DNA from: Archivesica marissinica
Lineage: Eukaryota; Mollusca; Bivalvia; Venerida; Vesicomyidae
Direction: 5' to 3'
DNA length: 64,000 nt
Assembly: GCA_014843695.1 (NCBI GenBank)
Contig: CM026387.1
Coordinates: forward strand, 65,238,015-65,302,014
Part shown: positions 21,340 through 33,132 of the stretch, one piece after another
Layout: the number at the start of each line of letters is the position of its first letter
How positions within the stretch are numbered: position 1 is the first letter of the stretch
Made by a program: the position numbers and the translations under genes
The notes under the pieces: model-generated
The model's input: only the letters and a program-made list of their open reading frames with translations
The model's database searches: none
Told to the model about the DNA's origin: nothing

Positions 21340-21745
21340 AAACCAAACATTATTATAAAAGTGAACAATTCCGTTTTGTTTATTACATCTGTCCGTTATT
21401 TCTATTACAGCCAAACATTATGATAAAAGTTAATAATTCTGTATTGTCTATTACATCCATGCATTATTTCTATTACAGCCAAATAATAGATAGATAAATG
21501 TGTTCAATTTGATTATTTCTATTAAATCCATCTGTTATTTCTATTACAGCCAAATATTATGATAACAGTGTACAATTCCGTTATTTATATTAAATCCATC
21601 CGTTATTTCTTTTACAGCCAAACATTATGATAACAGTGTACAATTCCGTTATTTATATTAAATCCATCCGTTATTTCTTTTACAGCCAAACATTATGATA
21701 ACAGTGTACAATTCCGTTATTTCTATTACAGCCAAACATTATGAT
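21340..21745 (+). repeat. ~70-bp array carrying exon 7 acceptor
   Basis: About six imperfect copies (units about 69-71 bp) of a unit with TTACAGCCAAACATTATGAT. The last copy is the real 3' splice site and start of exon 7. Earlier copies place TACAG|CCAAA near 21411, 21479, 21550, 21619 and 21688, so decoy acceptors precede the true one. Confidence 0.92.
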
Positions 21746-21830
21746 ATCAGCAAATGTCCCCAGTGCTAAGAAGATAATTGTGCATGGTCCGGACCTAACG
21801 AGTATCCCGTCTCAGTTCCCGGTACATGAG
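21732..21830 (+). CDS. UNC80: UNC80 exon 7 of window
   Basis: Acceptor TTCTATTACAG, donor CATGAG|GTATGT, 33 whole codons. It encodes ISANVPSAKKIIVHG and then IPSQFPVHE, matching human VTASMPGTKTLVVHG and IPTQLPVHE. The acceptor and the first roughly 15 coding bases are the last copy of a tandem array starting about 21340, so several imperfect copies of the same acceptor precede it. Confidence 0.95.
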
Positions 21831-21913
21831 GTATGTGAAATGTACTGTGAATAGTACACATGAAGCTTCCCATTCAGGTGTGACTGTCCCCCTTGAAAGG
21901 GTCCAAATGTTAA

Positions 21914-22162
21914 TGAACCCATTTCATTCTGGATACATTTAAAGGCTTTTGCAAACAACATAGATCCAGATCAGCCGCAGCGTGACGCTGCGCGTGCTGA
22001 TCAAGATCTATGTTGTTTGCTACATAGCCAAGTGTCTTAACACGATCATCTGAATAGCAAACAGCATAGAGCCTGATCAGACGGTACTTTCCATGGCGGC
22101 TGATCTGGCTCTATGTTCTTTGCAAATACCGTTTGAACGGTATCCAGAATCAAATGGGTTAA
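21914..22162. mobile_element. TTAA-flanked element, CCCATTTCATTCTGG family
   Basis: The ends CCCATTTCATTCTGGATAC and GTATCCAGAATCAAATGGG are inverted; TTAA is kept at the right and mutated to TGAA at the left. The interior holds a palindromic GCAGCGTGACGCTGC. The sister copy at 32749-32995 keeps TTAA on both sides. It is likely a piggyBac-type non-autonomous element. Confidence 0.85.
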
Positions 22163-22273
22163 GGTGTCACCGAAATATAAAGTATAGTAGAAAATGGTGA
22201 AGTATGATCCGTGGATGACATGCTCTCACATTGATTGGACATCCGTGACGTGTTCCGTTCAGCAGTTGTGTAC

Positions 22274-22414
22274 TCGTCAGCGGGTTGTCACTGTATGATG
22301 TCACTGCTTGCATGTATGCCTCGTCAGCGGGTTGTCACTGTATGATGTCACTGCTTGCATGTATGCCTCGTCAGCGAGTTGTCACTGTATGATGTCATTG
22401 CTTGCATGTATGCA
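22274..22414 (+). repeat. 47-bp tandem repeat, three copies
   Basis: The unit contains GTCAGCGGGTTGTCACTGTA; copies start near 22274, 22322 and 22369. Confidence 0.9.
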
Positions 22415-22547
22415 GACTGTTGCTGCACGTGTGTTATATACTCTCGGGTGCCGTGTTTAGTGCCAGCGCCGGTTTGGAGCAGATGAAATATGTTATCTGG
22501 CTTCTGAGTAGCTTTGTGTAATAAGTATGTGGATATAAAATTCTCTC

Positions 22548-23067
22548 TTAAGGCAACACTACATCGGTGAAAACGCACATTTCTACAGAATGTATTTTCC
22601 TATTGTATGGTATAATTTGTTTCCTCAAATACTGAGTATTTCAACTAATAAGTAAGCGTCGTATACGTGGTTTGTTGATAAAGCAAAATAATGTAAATGG
22701 GGTCGACAATCATGCATAATACAACTCGTGTATCCTGAATAACACGATATATAGTACAGATTTACCGTTATATCTGACATGTGTGCCTATGCATATTTAT
22801 TTGTAGACTAGTCTTAGTTAAATTATCTTTAAACGACATTATCTCGCGTTTAGTATTGACTCCGATAACAAACAAACGTTAATTCAGGAGCATGGTTGAT
22901 CGTTATATGAAATCCTACTTTCAATTTTGAAAGTTTGTAGATCACAAACACACTGTTTATGATTCAATGTCAGTGTTCGAATGTTTTCGGAAGAATTTGA
23001 TGTAGCAATGCACTAATACATGGACAAATGCATTTTATTTGCTTTTTGCCATGTAATGTCTTGCTAA
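22548..23067. mobile_element. TTAA element, AGCGACAC family, longer copy
   Basis: The left end TTAAGGCAACACTACATCGG matches 10386. The right end GCCATGTAATGTCTTGCTAA is a mutated partner. It ends about 70 bp before the exon 8 acceptor. Confidence 0.7.
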
Positions 23068-23138
23068 GAAGTGTGAGCTGTTCTTATAATGTATACAGTA
23101 AAATCCCTCTAATCTGGACAATCTATGCGATATTTCAG

Positions 23139-23235
23139 GATACCCAATTCAATGTGATCCACCAGGACAGCTTAGATTTCTTTAATATACCTGATGATGA
23201 ACAGAACTCTTACTTCCTTGTCGATACTAAATCCA
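23139..23235 (+). CDS. UNC80: UNC80 exon 8 of window
   Basis: Acceptor GATATTTCAG, donor TCCA|GTAAGT, leaving one base of a split Asn. The product DTQFNVIHQDSLDFFNIPDD corresponds to human DTQFEALLKECLEFFNIPES. A 25-bp minisatellite occupies most of the following intron. Confidence 0.94.
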
Positions 23236-23393
23236 GTAAGTGCTACATTTTCTATTCATACAACTAGCTGTCACTTATATGATAGATATGACAGAGATTG
23301 TTACCTTCTGATGAATATGGAGAGATTCACAATCGCAATGTGTCCCAATTTTTGTGCATCCATCACGGAAAATAACTTTGTATTGATAGAGAT

Positions 23394-24830
23394 ACACCCA
23401 CGGATATACACACTCGGTACACCCACGGATATACACGCTTCGGTACATACACACCCCTCAGATATACACACTCAGTACACCCCTAGGATATACACGCTCA
23501 GTACACCCTCGGATATACACACTCAGTACACCCCTAGGATATACACACTCAGTACACCCTCGGATATACACACTCAGTACACCCTCGGATATACACACTC
23601 AGTACACCCCTAGGATATACACGCTCAGTACACCCTCGGATATACACACTCAGTACACCCCTAGGATATACACGCTCAGTACACCCTCGGATATACACAC
23701 TCAGTACACCCTCGGATATACACACGCGGTATACCCTCGGATATACACACTCAGTACACCCTCGGATATACACACTCAGTACACCCTCGGATATACACAC
23801 TCGGTACACCCACGGATATACACACGCGGTATACCCTCGGATATACACGCCTGGTATACCCTCGGATATACACGCTCAGTACACCCTCGGATATACACAC
23901 TCGGTACACCCTCGGATATACACACTCGGTACACCCACGGATATACACACTCGGTACACCCACGGATATACACGCCTGGTATACCCTCGGATATACACGC
24001 TCAGTACACCCTCGGATATACACACTCGGTACACCCTCGGATATACACACTCGGTACACCCACGGATATACACACTCGGTACACCCACGGATATACACAC
24101 GCGGTATACCCTCGGATATACACGCCTGGTATACCCTCGGATATACACGCTCAGTACACCCTCGGATATACACACTCTGTACACCCTCGGATATACACAC
24201 TCGGTACACCCACGGATATACACACTTGGTACACCCACGGATATACACACTCGGTACACCCTTGGATATACACGCCTGGTATACCCTCGGATATACACGC
24301 TCAGTACACCCTCGGATATACACACTCGGTACACCCTCGGATATACACACTCAGTACACCCTTGGATATACACACTCGGTACACCCTCGGATATACACAC
24401 TCGGTACACCCTCGGATATACACGGTTCGGTACATACACACCCCTCAGATATACACACGCGGTATACCCTCGGATATACACGCCTGGTATACCCTCGGAT
24501 ATACACGCTCAGTACACCCTCGGATATACACACTCGGATATACACACTCGGTACACCCTCGGATATACACGCTTCGGTACATACACACCCCTCAGATATA
24601 CACACGCGTATACCCTCGGATATATACGCTCGGTACACCCTCGGATATACACACTCGGTACACCTTCGGATATACACACTCGGTACACCCTCGGATATAC
24701 ACACCTGGTAACACCCTTGGATATACACACTTGGTATACCCTCGGATATACACACCTGGTACACACTCAGATATACACATTCAGTACTCCCTCGGATATA
24801 CAAACCTGGTACACCCTCGGATATACACAC
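23394..24830 (+). repeat. 25-bp minisatellite
   Basis: About 57 copies of a 25-bp unit with CGGATATACACACTCAGTAC. Variants recur in blocks, giving a higher-order pattern. Because 25 is not divisible by three, the frames cycle through three peptides; none is coding. Confidence 0.97.
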
Positions 24831-25000
24831 TATCTACCAACATCTTAAAGCCACAGCATGTAGTTTATGAACCCTGAATGCATATGTTTGCCATTAGTCA
24901 CCATATTTTTGATTGTTTTTGTTTCCAGTTTAAAGCTAGGTGTACATGAACCGTGATTGGCTATGGTTTACATTTACATACTGGATTGTTTGTTTTGCAG

Positions 25001-25200
25001 ATCAAATACACAACATGAACTCGTATGTGCGCGATTTCTACTTCTTCCGACGCAACTTCTACCCCCAGTTAAGTCTCGTGCACATGGACCCGGCCGAGGC
25101 CCAGGAAAACTTACAGAAGCAAGCGCTCTTGTTGAAGTTTGGAGAAATTGGGAAAGTTCTGTTTACTGTTTCAGTGCTACAGAGTACCAGCCCTCATCAG
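25001..25200 (+). CDS. UNC80: UNC80 exon 9 of window
   Basis: Acceptor TGTTTTGCAG, donor CATCAG|GTATAG. At 200 bp it is among the longest exons here. The product contains YVRDFYFFRR, PQLSLVHMDP and GEIGKVLF, matching human YVRDIYPFRR, PQLNLVHMHP and EEVGRVLF. The donor has a non-consensus +5/+6 (GTATAG). The downstream intron, 7.8 kb, carries a CAG tract, three minisatellites, a full-length SINE and a TTAA element. Confidence 0.96.
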
Positions 25201-25361
25201 GTATAGATAGTCATGCATAGTAACTCCGAAATCTTGATAAAGAAAGCCCTCGAAATTGGTCTCCATAATTTAGAAAGTCAGAGAATGTGTTTTGGTTTGG
25301 AGTCAAGGCCCACTAGCTTATACATGTAATAGAATTTGCAATATGTTGAATCACGATACAT

Positions 25362-25393
25362 AGCAGCAGCAACAGCAGCAGCAGCAGCAGCAG
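25362..25393 (+). repeat. CAG trinucleotide tract
   Basis: About ten AGC/CAG units with one AAC interruption, in the intron after exon 9. Confidence 0.95.
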
Positions 25394-25713
25394 TCTAAAG
25401 ACATATATGATTTGAGACCAAGCTTCAATATGGTCTAAATGATTTCTGTAATCTCTCAGGTTTATGAAACACGAATTTGATTGTATTCGAGATAAATACT
25501 TTGTCTATCGATGTACAACACTCGCCATAATATTTGCAGAAAAATCGGATGGAAGTAGCATTTCAACAAGCAGAATTGTTCAATATCCGGGCATACATAA
25601 TATGTCTTATTTAGTTTCTACGTTGAAAACAATTGCCAGTTACAGTCGTGCATAATTGAATTTGCTAATTTAGAAATGTTAGTATTATGAAAACCTGAAA
25701 TATTCATGACCAG

Positions 25714-26270
25714 GACCAGGATTCTAAACACCTTTGATATATGACCAGGATTCTAAGCACCTTTGATATATGACCAGGATTCTAAACACCTTTGATATAT
25801 GACCAGGATTCTAAACACCTTTGATATATGACCAGGATTCTAAGCACCTTTGATATATGACCAGGATTCTAAGCACCTTTGATATATGACCAGGATTCTA
25901 AGCACCTTTGATATATGACCAGGATTCTAAACACCTTTGATATGACCAGGATTCTAAACACCTTTGATATATGACCAGGATTCTAAACACCTTTGATATA
26001 TGACCAGGATTCTAAACACCTTTGATATATGACCAGGATTCTAAACACCTTTGATATATGACCAGGATTCTAAGCACCTTTGATATATGACCAGGATTCT
26101 AAACACCTTTGATATATGACCAGGATTCTAAACACCTTTGATATATGATCATGATTCTAAACACCTTTGATATATGACCAGGATTCTAAACACCTTTGAT
26201 ATATGACCAGGATTCTAAACACCTTTGATATATGATCATGATTCTAAGCACCTTTGATATATGACCAGGA
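25714..26270 (+). repeat. 29-bp minisatellite
   Basis: About 19 copies of a 29-bp unit with GACCAGGATTCTAAACACCT, alternating AAACACC and AAGCACC. Confidence 0.97.
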
Positions 26271-26563
26271 GTCACATAGGGGACAATTTTTCATCACACT
26301 TTTGTTCAATACCTATTTTGGGGGGAAAATGGCCAGTCATAGACACGCATATGGTACTGGTAATTGAATTTGCTAATTCTTGAAAAAAGTTTTCATGTCA
26401 GCTGAGACCTATTCTTGCATTTCTCTATCAAGCTTGACTGAATGGGAGATGGGAGATGAGTGTGTGATCACTCGTGATCTTCTCCCACGAGATTGAGATG
26501 GAAAGTTGATATATGACAGTAGCGTGTTGGTATAACTGTAATTGTGATAGACAAACATTAAAT

Positions 26564-26795
26564 GGCTGTCCGATTAGCACAGTGGTTAGCGTGCTCGCTT
26601 CTCACCAATGCATCCTGGGTTCGATCCTCGGACCAGGATATATGTGAAATGGTACGATGGTCGCCAGATCAGACAGGTGGGTTTTCTCCGGGTACTCTAG
26701 TTTCTTCCCATACGAATGACCACTTGTACGCTTTCATCCGCGCCAGTGAGCGTGATTAATATAAGTTGTTAAAGCTTGTTTCGCAATCGTTGTCA
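26564..26795 (+). mobile_element. SINE-A copy
   Basis: The head GGCTGTCCGATTAGCACAGT, the B-box GGTTCGATCC and the shared tail GTGATTAATATAAGTTG are all present. It is slightly diverged. Confidence 0.88.
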
Positions 26796-26932
26796 GTTAA
26801 AATCATGTTTATACTTCTTTAAGCACTAAATGCCCTCCTCCATTGATTCATCTTTGTTATACAGTTACAAATATTACAATGTAATGCTGAAGGTCATATG
26901 TAACCTTGGTAGATCCAGGTCGTGTGTTTTAC

Positions 26933-27219
26933 GTTTATTTATCGTAGCTACCAGTTGCGGCAATGCCCATATGAGCGACGCCTCCTGAAGAGATTAGTCA
27001 TTTTAGATTTCTGGACGATAGTGCAATGATACAGACAGAGACCCATTCCAGAGTCTCCTCTGGTTCTTTTACGTGCATGGTGTACAGCACCGACACGAGA
27101 CCTCGGTTTAACGTCCCATCTGAAAGACTAATAATTTTATTAGGGTCAGATGGGGGATCGAACCTGCAATCCCTGGATTACCAGTCCAGCGTGTTAACCA
27201 CTGGACTACAGATCCGTCT
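26933..27219 (-). mobile_element. SINE-C copy
   Basis: A minus-strand copy, with tail complement GTTTTACGTTTATTTATCG at left and head complement ACTACAGATCCGTCTG at right. Confidence 0.88.
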
Positions 27220-27667
27220 GTAGAGAGGTCCAGGTCTGGGAAAAGTGTGGATGATAACTGGACTCGAGCAGGGTTTTTACTACAATATTTTCCCATGGTG
27301 TGGTGAAAATACTTGATAAAAACAGTTTTGAAATAATTGTAATTTCACTCCAAAGATATGGTGGCAGGGCTTATACGCGATCTATGCTGCGAGAAATGTT
27401 AAAATCCACGTTCTTTCCCAGCTCTTCGGTGAGCCATTGTTCTAATTGAGTGGTGCATAATGATGTCACATTGTTATAAAGGCAGACTGTGGCTGATAGT
27501 GAGACTGAGGAAGGTATATATACTTCTTGAATGAATGCTTGGAATTCTCATGCCTTTATCGCTGGTTAGTTGATGCACACAATCGCACAATGCTATAGTT
27601 AACAGTAGAGATTGATTGATAATTATATAATCATGTTAAACTGATGATTTGTCGTACATTTTGCTAT

Positions 27668-27908
27668 TTAATCCTTTCAACACCACAGACCTCTAAATAG
27701 GCTTACAAAAAGTGTAGATCCAGATGAGCCGGCTCATGACGAGCCGTCTCATCAGGATCTGCACTTTTTGCCAGTGATATGACTATTTTTAGGCATAATT
27801 ACCCATTTTGATAAATGAACTTGTCCAAATGTGATTTTCTGATTCATTTATTGGTGTATGAATATCATGGACCAGTCCATGTGAGTTACTTGGTGTTGAA
27901 TGGGTTAA
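27668..27908. mobile_element. TTAA element, CCCTTTCAACACC family
   Basis: Inverted ends TTAATCCTTTCAACACC and GGTGTTGAATGGGTTAA. The interior has an inverted GATGAGCCGGCTCATGACG. This uninterrupted copy shows what 19877-20940 looked like before it was invaded. Confidence 0.85.
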
Positions 27909-28328
27909 TCAGAAAAATGCAACTGTTACTTCTGTCTATGTTTAATTTGATCACACATTTTGTGTGAGAAATACACATCCTGGTAGTTCTGTGATGCACA
28001 GACACACACACACACACAACTCTCCTAGTTTATCTTTTATACCAAATCTGCACTTGTTCTGTCTAGCCATCAATCTGAGATCCTGTGTAAATCCACTTCC
28101 TAATGAAATTGCAAATATTCCACACCTATCCTGTGTACTACATCACACTTCTGTATACCACACCCATCTATGACATTGCTGCACCCAGTTATATTGCACC
28201 CAGGTGTACCTCTCTCACCCTCACCCCAAAGCTTATGTATGAAATAATGTAATGCATTGATTTCACTGAATTTGTCACCATGCCACCTCCGATGTTAAAT
28301 GTAACAAGTATTCATTTGTCCAAATGAT

Positions 28329-28828
28329 GTTGGTAGAAGTTTAATAAATACTGGATGTAGAGAGTTTTGGTAGAAGTTAAATAAATACTGGACATTGAGA
28401 GTGTTGGTAGAAGTTAAATAAATACTGGACATTGAGAGTGTCGGTAGAAGTTAAATAAATACTGGATATAGAGAGTTTTGGTAGAAGTTAAATAAATACT
28501 GGATATAGAGAGTTTTGGTAGAAGTTAAATAAATACTGGACATTGAGAGTGTCGGTAGAAGTTAAATAAATACTGGATATAGAGAGTTTTGGTAGAAGTT
28601 AAATAAATACTGGATATAGAGAGTTTTGGTAGAAGTTAAATAAATACTGGACATTGAGAGTGTCGGTAGAAGTTAAATAAATACTGGATATAGAGAGTTT
28701 TGGTAGAAGTTAAATAAATACTGGATATAGAGAGTTTTGGTAGAAGTTAAATAAATACTGGACATTGAGAGTGTCGGTAGAAGTTAAATATGGACATTGA
28801 AAGTGTTGGTAGAAGTTAAATAATACTT
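28329..28828 (+). repeat. 37-bp minisatellite
   Basis: About 13 copies of a unit with GGTAGAAGTTAAATAAATAC. Two variants (GACATTGAGAGTG and GATATAGAGAG) recur in the order one, two, two, giving a 111-bp higher-order repeat. Confidence 0.95.
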
Positions 28829-29090
28829 GTAATTTAAAGATAAACTAGTTTACAGTTGCTCTCTATATACATGTACTGTCAAAATATTTCAGTTATTTTA
28901 TTTTAAAGACATAATTACAGGTATATATTTTTTCGAAATTTCTGTAGGTAATGTTTACATGCGAACCAGAAATGATGTCGTTGTTGATGTTTATCGATGT
29001 CGTTTCTTGTTCACATGTAAACATTTCGTAAACAAGCACAACATGTAGATGTCGATGCTAGTAGCAATACCTTGATAAAGGCACGTCATA

Positions 29091-29331
29091 GTTGTGATAG
29101 CGCAGTGGATGATGCGCGGTCACTTCAGGTGCGAAAGGTCCTGAGTTCGAACCCCGCTGGAGCCATTACGATTGTGCCCTTAAGCAAGGCATTTGCATTT
29201 AAATTCCACGTTGCCTCTTCTCTCTCCCTCGTGACAATGGATTCCATCAGGAATGAGGTCTCGAGAGTGATTAATATAAGTTTTAAGAACTTGTTTCGCA
29301 ATCGAGCTAAAATAAATTTGTATAAACTAAC
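29091..29331 (+). mobile_element. SINE-B copy with intact target duplication
   Basis: Full-length SINE-B flanked by an 11-bp direct repeat GGCACGTCATA (29080-29090 and 29332-29342). It is a good reference copy for the family. Confidence 0.93.
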
Positions 29332-29594
29332 GGCACGTCATACTGCTGAAGCATAGGTTATGAGTGAATGTGAACATCGATTATATATTTTCAGTTGCTA
29401 CTTTGCCAAAGAGTCCATCTAAGAGTAGCCCAAAGGATAACGAAATTATAAACTCTACTTGCAGTGAATTACTTAGGTCTTACAGCATTAAAGAATTATA
29501 TTCTTATATTTGTATTATCTGGCCCCAACAGATTTCATGACAGTTAGTGGAATGGTGGGACTGGGGTCAAAGATTTTGGAGGTGAACTGGATCT

Positions 29595-29737
29595 GGCCTG
29601 GAGGTTATAAAACTTTTCTCCAATCTTGAACTCAGTCTCAAGCTTCCGATTGGTTCAGCTGAGTGTAAATCTCAGAATTAACCAATCAAATTTCTTGAGT
29701 TTGAGATCATCTGAGAAAAGTTTTATAACCTTGGGCC
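29595..29737. mobile_element. Small transposon, GGCC..GGTTATAAAAC family
   Basis: The ends GGCCTGGAGGTTATAAAAC and GTTTTATAACCTTGGGCC are inverted copies, and the centre carries CCGATTGGTT and AACCAATCAAA. Sister copies are at 40554-40694 and 58102-58238. The right end continues into the 36-bp array. Confidence 0.85.
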
Positions 29738-32395
29738 ATATCGGTCAGTGATATCTTGTGAAGGAGTTTTATAACCTTGGGCCATATCGGTCTGTGGTAT
29801 CTTGTGAAGGAGTTTTATAACCGCAGGCCCTGGTATCTTGGGAAGGAGTTTTATAACCTCGGGCCCTGATATCTTGGGAAGGAGTTTTATAACCTCAGGC
29901 CCTGGTATCTTGGGAAGGAGTTTTATAACCTCAGGCCCTGATATCTTGGGAAGGAGTTTTATAACCTCAGGCCCTGGTATCTTGGGAAGGAGTTTTATAA
30001 CCTCAGGCCCTGATATCTTGGGAAGGAGTTTTATAACCTCGGGTCCTGGTATCTTGGGAAGGAGTTTATAACCTCAGGCCCTGGTATCTTGGGAAGGAGT
30101 TTTATAACCTCAGGCCCTGATATCTTGGGAAGGAGTTTTATAACCTCGGGCCCTGATATCTTGGGAAGGAGTTTTATAACCTCAGGCCCTGATATCTTGT
30201 GAAGGAGTTTTATAACCTCAGGCCCTGATATCTTGGGAAGGAGTTTTATAACCTCAGGCCCTGGTATCTTGGGAGGAGTTTTATAACCTCAGGCCCTGGT
30301 ATCTTGGGAAGGAGTTTTATAACCTCGGGCCCTGATATCTTGGGAAGGAGTTTTATAACCTCAGGCCCTGTATCTTGGGAAGGAGTTTATAACCTCAGGC
30401 CCTGATATCTTGGAAGGAGTTTTATAACCTCAGGCCCTGTATCTTGGGAAGGAGTTTTATAACCTCAGGCCTGTATCTTGGGAAGGAGTTTTATAACCTC
30501 GGTCCTGGTATCTTGGGAAGGAGTTTTATAACCTCAGGCCCTGGTATCTTGGGAAGGAGTTTTATAACCTCAGGCCCTGATATCTTGGGAAGGAGTTTTA
30601 TAACCTCGGCCCTGATATCTTGGGAAGGAGTTTTATAACCTCAGGCCCTGATATCTTGGGAAGGAGTTTTATAACCTCAGGCCCTGGTATCTTGGGAAGG
30701 AGTTTTATAACCTCAGGCCCTGGTATCTTGGGAAGGAGTTTTATAACCTCAGGCCCTGGTATCTTGGGAAGGAGTTTTATAACCTCAGGCCCTGATATCT
30801 TGGGAAGGAGCTTTATAACCTCAGGTCCTGGTATCTTGTGAAGGAGTTTTATAACCTCGGGCCCTGATATCTTGGGAAGGAGTTTTATAACCTCAGGTCC
30901 TGGTATCTTGGGAAGGAGTTTTATAACCTCAGGTCCTGGTATCTTGGGAAGGAGTTTTATAACCTTGTGTCCTGATATCTTGGGAAGGAGTTTTATAACC
31001 TCAGGCTCTGGTATCTTGGGAAGGAGTTTTATAACCTCAGGCTCTGGTATCTTGGGAAGGAGTTTTATAACCTCAGGCCCTGGTATCTTGGGAAGGAGTT
31101 TTATAACCTCGGGTCATGGTATCTTGGGAAGGAGTTTTATAACCTCAGGTCCTTGTATCTTGGGAAGGAGTTTTATAACCTCGGGTCCTTGTATCTTGGG
31201 AAGGAGTTTTTTAACCTCAGGTCCTGGTATCTTGGGAAGGAGTTTTATAACCCGCGGGTCCTGGTATCTTGGGAAGGAGTTTTATAACCTCAGGCCCTGG
31301 TATCTTGGGAAGGAGTTTTATAACCTCAGGCCCTGGTATCTTGGGAAGGAGTTTTATAACCTTGGGTCCTGATATCTTCGGAAGGAGTTTTATAACCTCA
31401 GGTCCTGGTATCTTGGGAAGGAGTTTTATAACCTCAGGCCCTGGTATCTTGGGAAGGAGTTTTATAACCTCAGGCCCTGGTAACTTGGGAAGGAGTTTTA
31501 TAACCTCGGGTCATGGTATCTTGGGAAGGAGTTTTATAACCTCAGGTCCTTGTATCTTGGGAAGGAGTTTTATAACCTCGGGTCCTTGTATCTTGGGAAG
31601 GAGTTTTTTAACCTCAGGTCCTTGTATCTTGGGAAGGAGTTTTATAACCTCAGGTCCTGATATCTTGGGAGGGAGTTTTATAACCTCGGGTCCTGGTATC
31701 TTGGGAAGGAGTTTTATAACCTCAGGTCCTGGTATCTTGGGAAGGAGTTTTATAACCTCAGGTCCTGGTATCTTGGGAAGGAGTTTTATAACCTCAGGCC
31801 CTGGTATCTTGGGAAGGAGTTTTATAACCTCGGGTCCTGGTATCTTGGGAAGGAGTTTTATAACCTCGGGTCCTTGTATCTTGGGAAGGAGTTTTATAAC
31901 CTCGGGTCCTTGTATCTTGGGAAGGGGTTTTATAACCTCAGGCCCGTGTATCTTGGGAAGGAGTTTTATAACCTCGGGTCCTGGTATCTTGGAAAGGGGT
32001 TTTATAACCTCGGGTCCTGGTATCTTGGGAAGGAGTTTTATAACCTCGGGCCCGTGTATCTTGGAAAGGAGTTTTATAACCTCAGGCACTGGTATCATGG
32101 GAAGGAGTTTTATAACCTCGGGTCCTTGTATCTTGGGAAGGAGTTTTATAACCTCGGGTCCTTGTATCTTGGGAAGGGGTTTTATAACCTCAGGCCCGTG
32201 TATCTTGGGAAGGAGTTTTATAACCTCGGGTCCTGGTATCTTGGAAAGGGGTTTTATAACCTTGGGTCCTGGTATCTTGGGAAGGAGTTTTATAACCTCG
32301 GGCCCGTGTATCTTGGAAAGGAGTTTTATAACCTCAGGCACTGGTATCATGGGAAGGAGTTTTATAACCACGGGTCCGTGTATCTTGGGAAGGAC
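29720..32395 (+). repeat. 36-bp minisatellite seeded by a transposon end
   Basis: About 73 copies of a 36-bp unit containing TTTTATAACCTCAGGCCCTG, then a TATCTTGGGAAGGAG piece. The TTTTATAACC..GGCC part equals the terminal repeat of the small transposon just upstream. The first units (TTGGGCCATATCGGTC) are closest to it. Divisibility by three yields false frames of up to 409 codons. Confidence 0.95.
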
Positions 32396-32407
32396 AATAA
32401 ATAATGT

Positions 32408-32575
32408 TGCTGGAGCTGTCATGTTGAAAGGGATACCGTGTCTGCTTCGTAGGCAATATGTTGTGAGTTTGAACCCCGCCGGAACACCACCATTGTGATG
32501 TCCTTAAGTCCACACTGCCCCTACTCTCTCCCTCATGGTGATGGATTTGATCAGGAATTAATTAAAATTAAAAGA
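32408..32575 (+). mobile_element. Old SINE-B-like fragment
   Basis: Diverged sequence with GAGTTTGAACCCCGCCGGA, CTACTCTCTCCCTCATGG and GATCAGGAAT in the SINE-B order. The head is poorly preserved. Confidence 0.5.
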
Positions 32576-32748
32576 ATTATTAAAATAATTTGTAACGTCT
32601 AGCCATAAATATTTATAAACAAACTAATGTCGCTAAAACTTTTGGCACAAAATGTTTTGCTTGTCGTTGTATTGACGACTTTCTGTAGTATTCACAAGAG
32701 TGTGTGTAAATTTGAATCAAGTAATAGCATATGATTATGTTAAGTGAG

Positions 32749-32995
32749 TTAACCCATTTCATTCTGGATACAATTAAAGGCTTTTGCAAACAACATAGAT
32801 CCAGATCAGCCGCAGCGTGACGCTGCGTGCTGATCAGGATCTATGTTGTTTGCTACATAGCCAAATGTCTTAGCAAGATCATCTGACTAGCAAACAGCAT
32901 AGAGCCTGATCAGACGGAACATTCCGTGGTGGCTGATCTGGCTCTATGTTCTTTACAAATACTGTTTGAACAGTATCCAGCATAAAATGGGTTAA
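32749..32995. mobile_element. TTAA-flanked element, CCCATTTCATTCTGG family
   Basis: TTAACCCATTTCATTCTGG at the left and CCAGCATAAAATGGGTTAA at the right, with a complete TTAA on both sides. It is close to 21914-22162 throughout, so the family was active fairly recently. It ends just upstream of exon 10. Confidence 0.9.
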
Positions 32996-33019
32996 ATGAA
33001 TTTGTTGTTGTTGTTGTAG

Positions 33020-33127
33020 CTGCAGAACCACATCAGTTTCCTGCATGAAGAACTGGTGAAGTTACCCTCATTCCCGAGGAAGACGCTCGATGCCGAGTTC
33101 AGCCTGTACAATGGAAGTCTCGGCAAT
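33020..33127 (+). CDS. UNC80: UNC80 exon 10 of window
   Basis: The acceptor follows a GTT-repeat tract (TTGTTGTAG). A second AG nine bases later (CTGCAG) could also serve and would drop three codons without shifting frame. The donor is GGCAAT|GTAGGT. The product LVKLPSFPRKTLDAEFSL matches human LLRLPSFPRSAIDAEFSL. The giant 28-bp array begins about 6 bp after the exon end. Confidence 0.94.
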
Positions 33128-33132
33128 GTAGG

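Noticed and set aside
23394..24830. Frames of up to 201 codons (YIRGCTECVYP type)
   Set aside because: They are artefacts of a 25-bp repeat; adjacent frames encode the same peptides shifted.
25362..25393. Polyglutamine-coding CAG repeat
   Set aside because: It is in an intron, with stops nearby in frame and no exon borders.
29838..32498. Frames of up to 409 codons (GRSFITSGP repeats)
   Set aside because: They are translation of the 36-bp minisatellite; the same stretch is open on the other strand.
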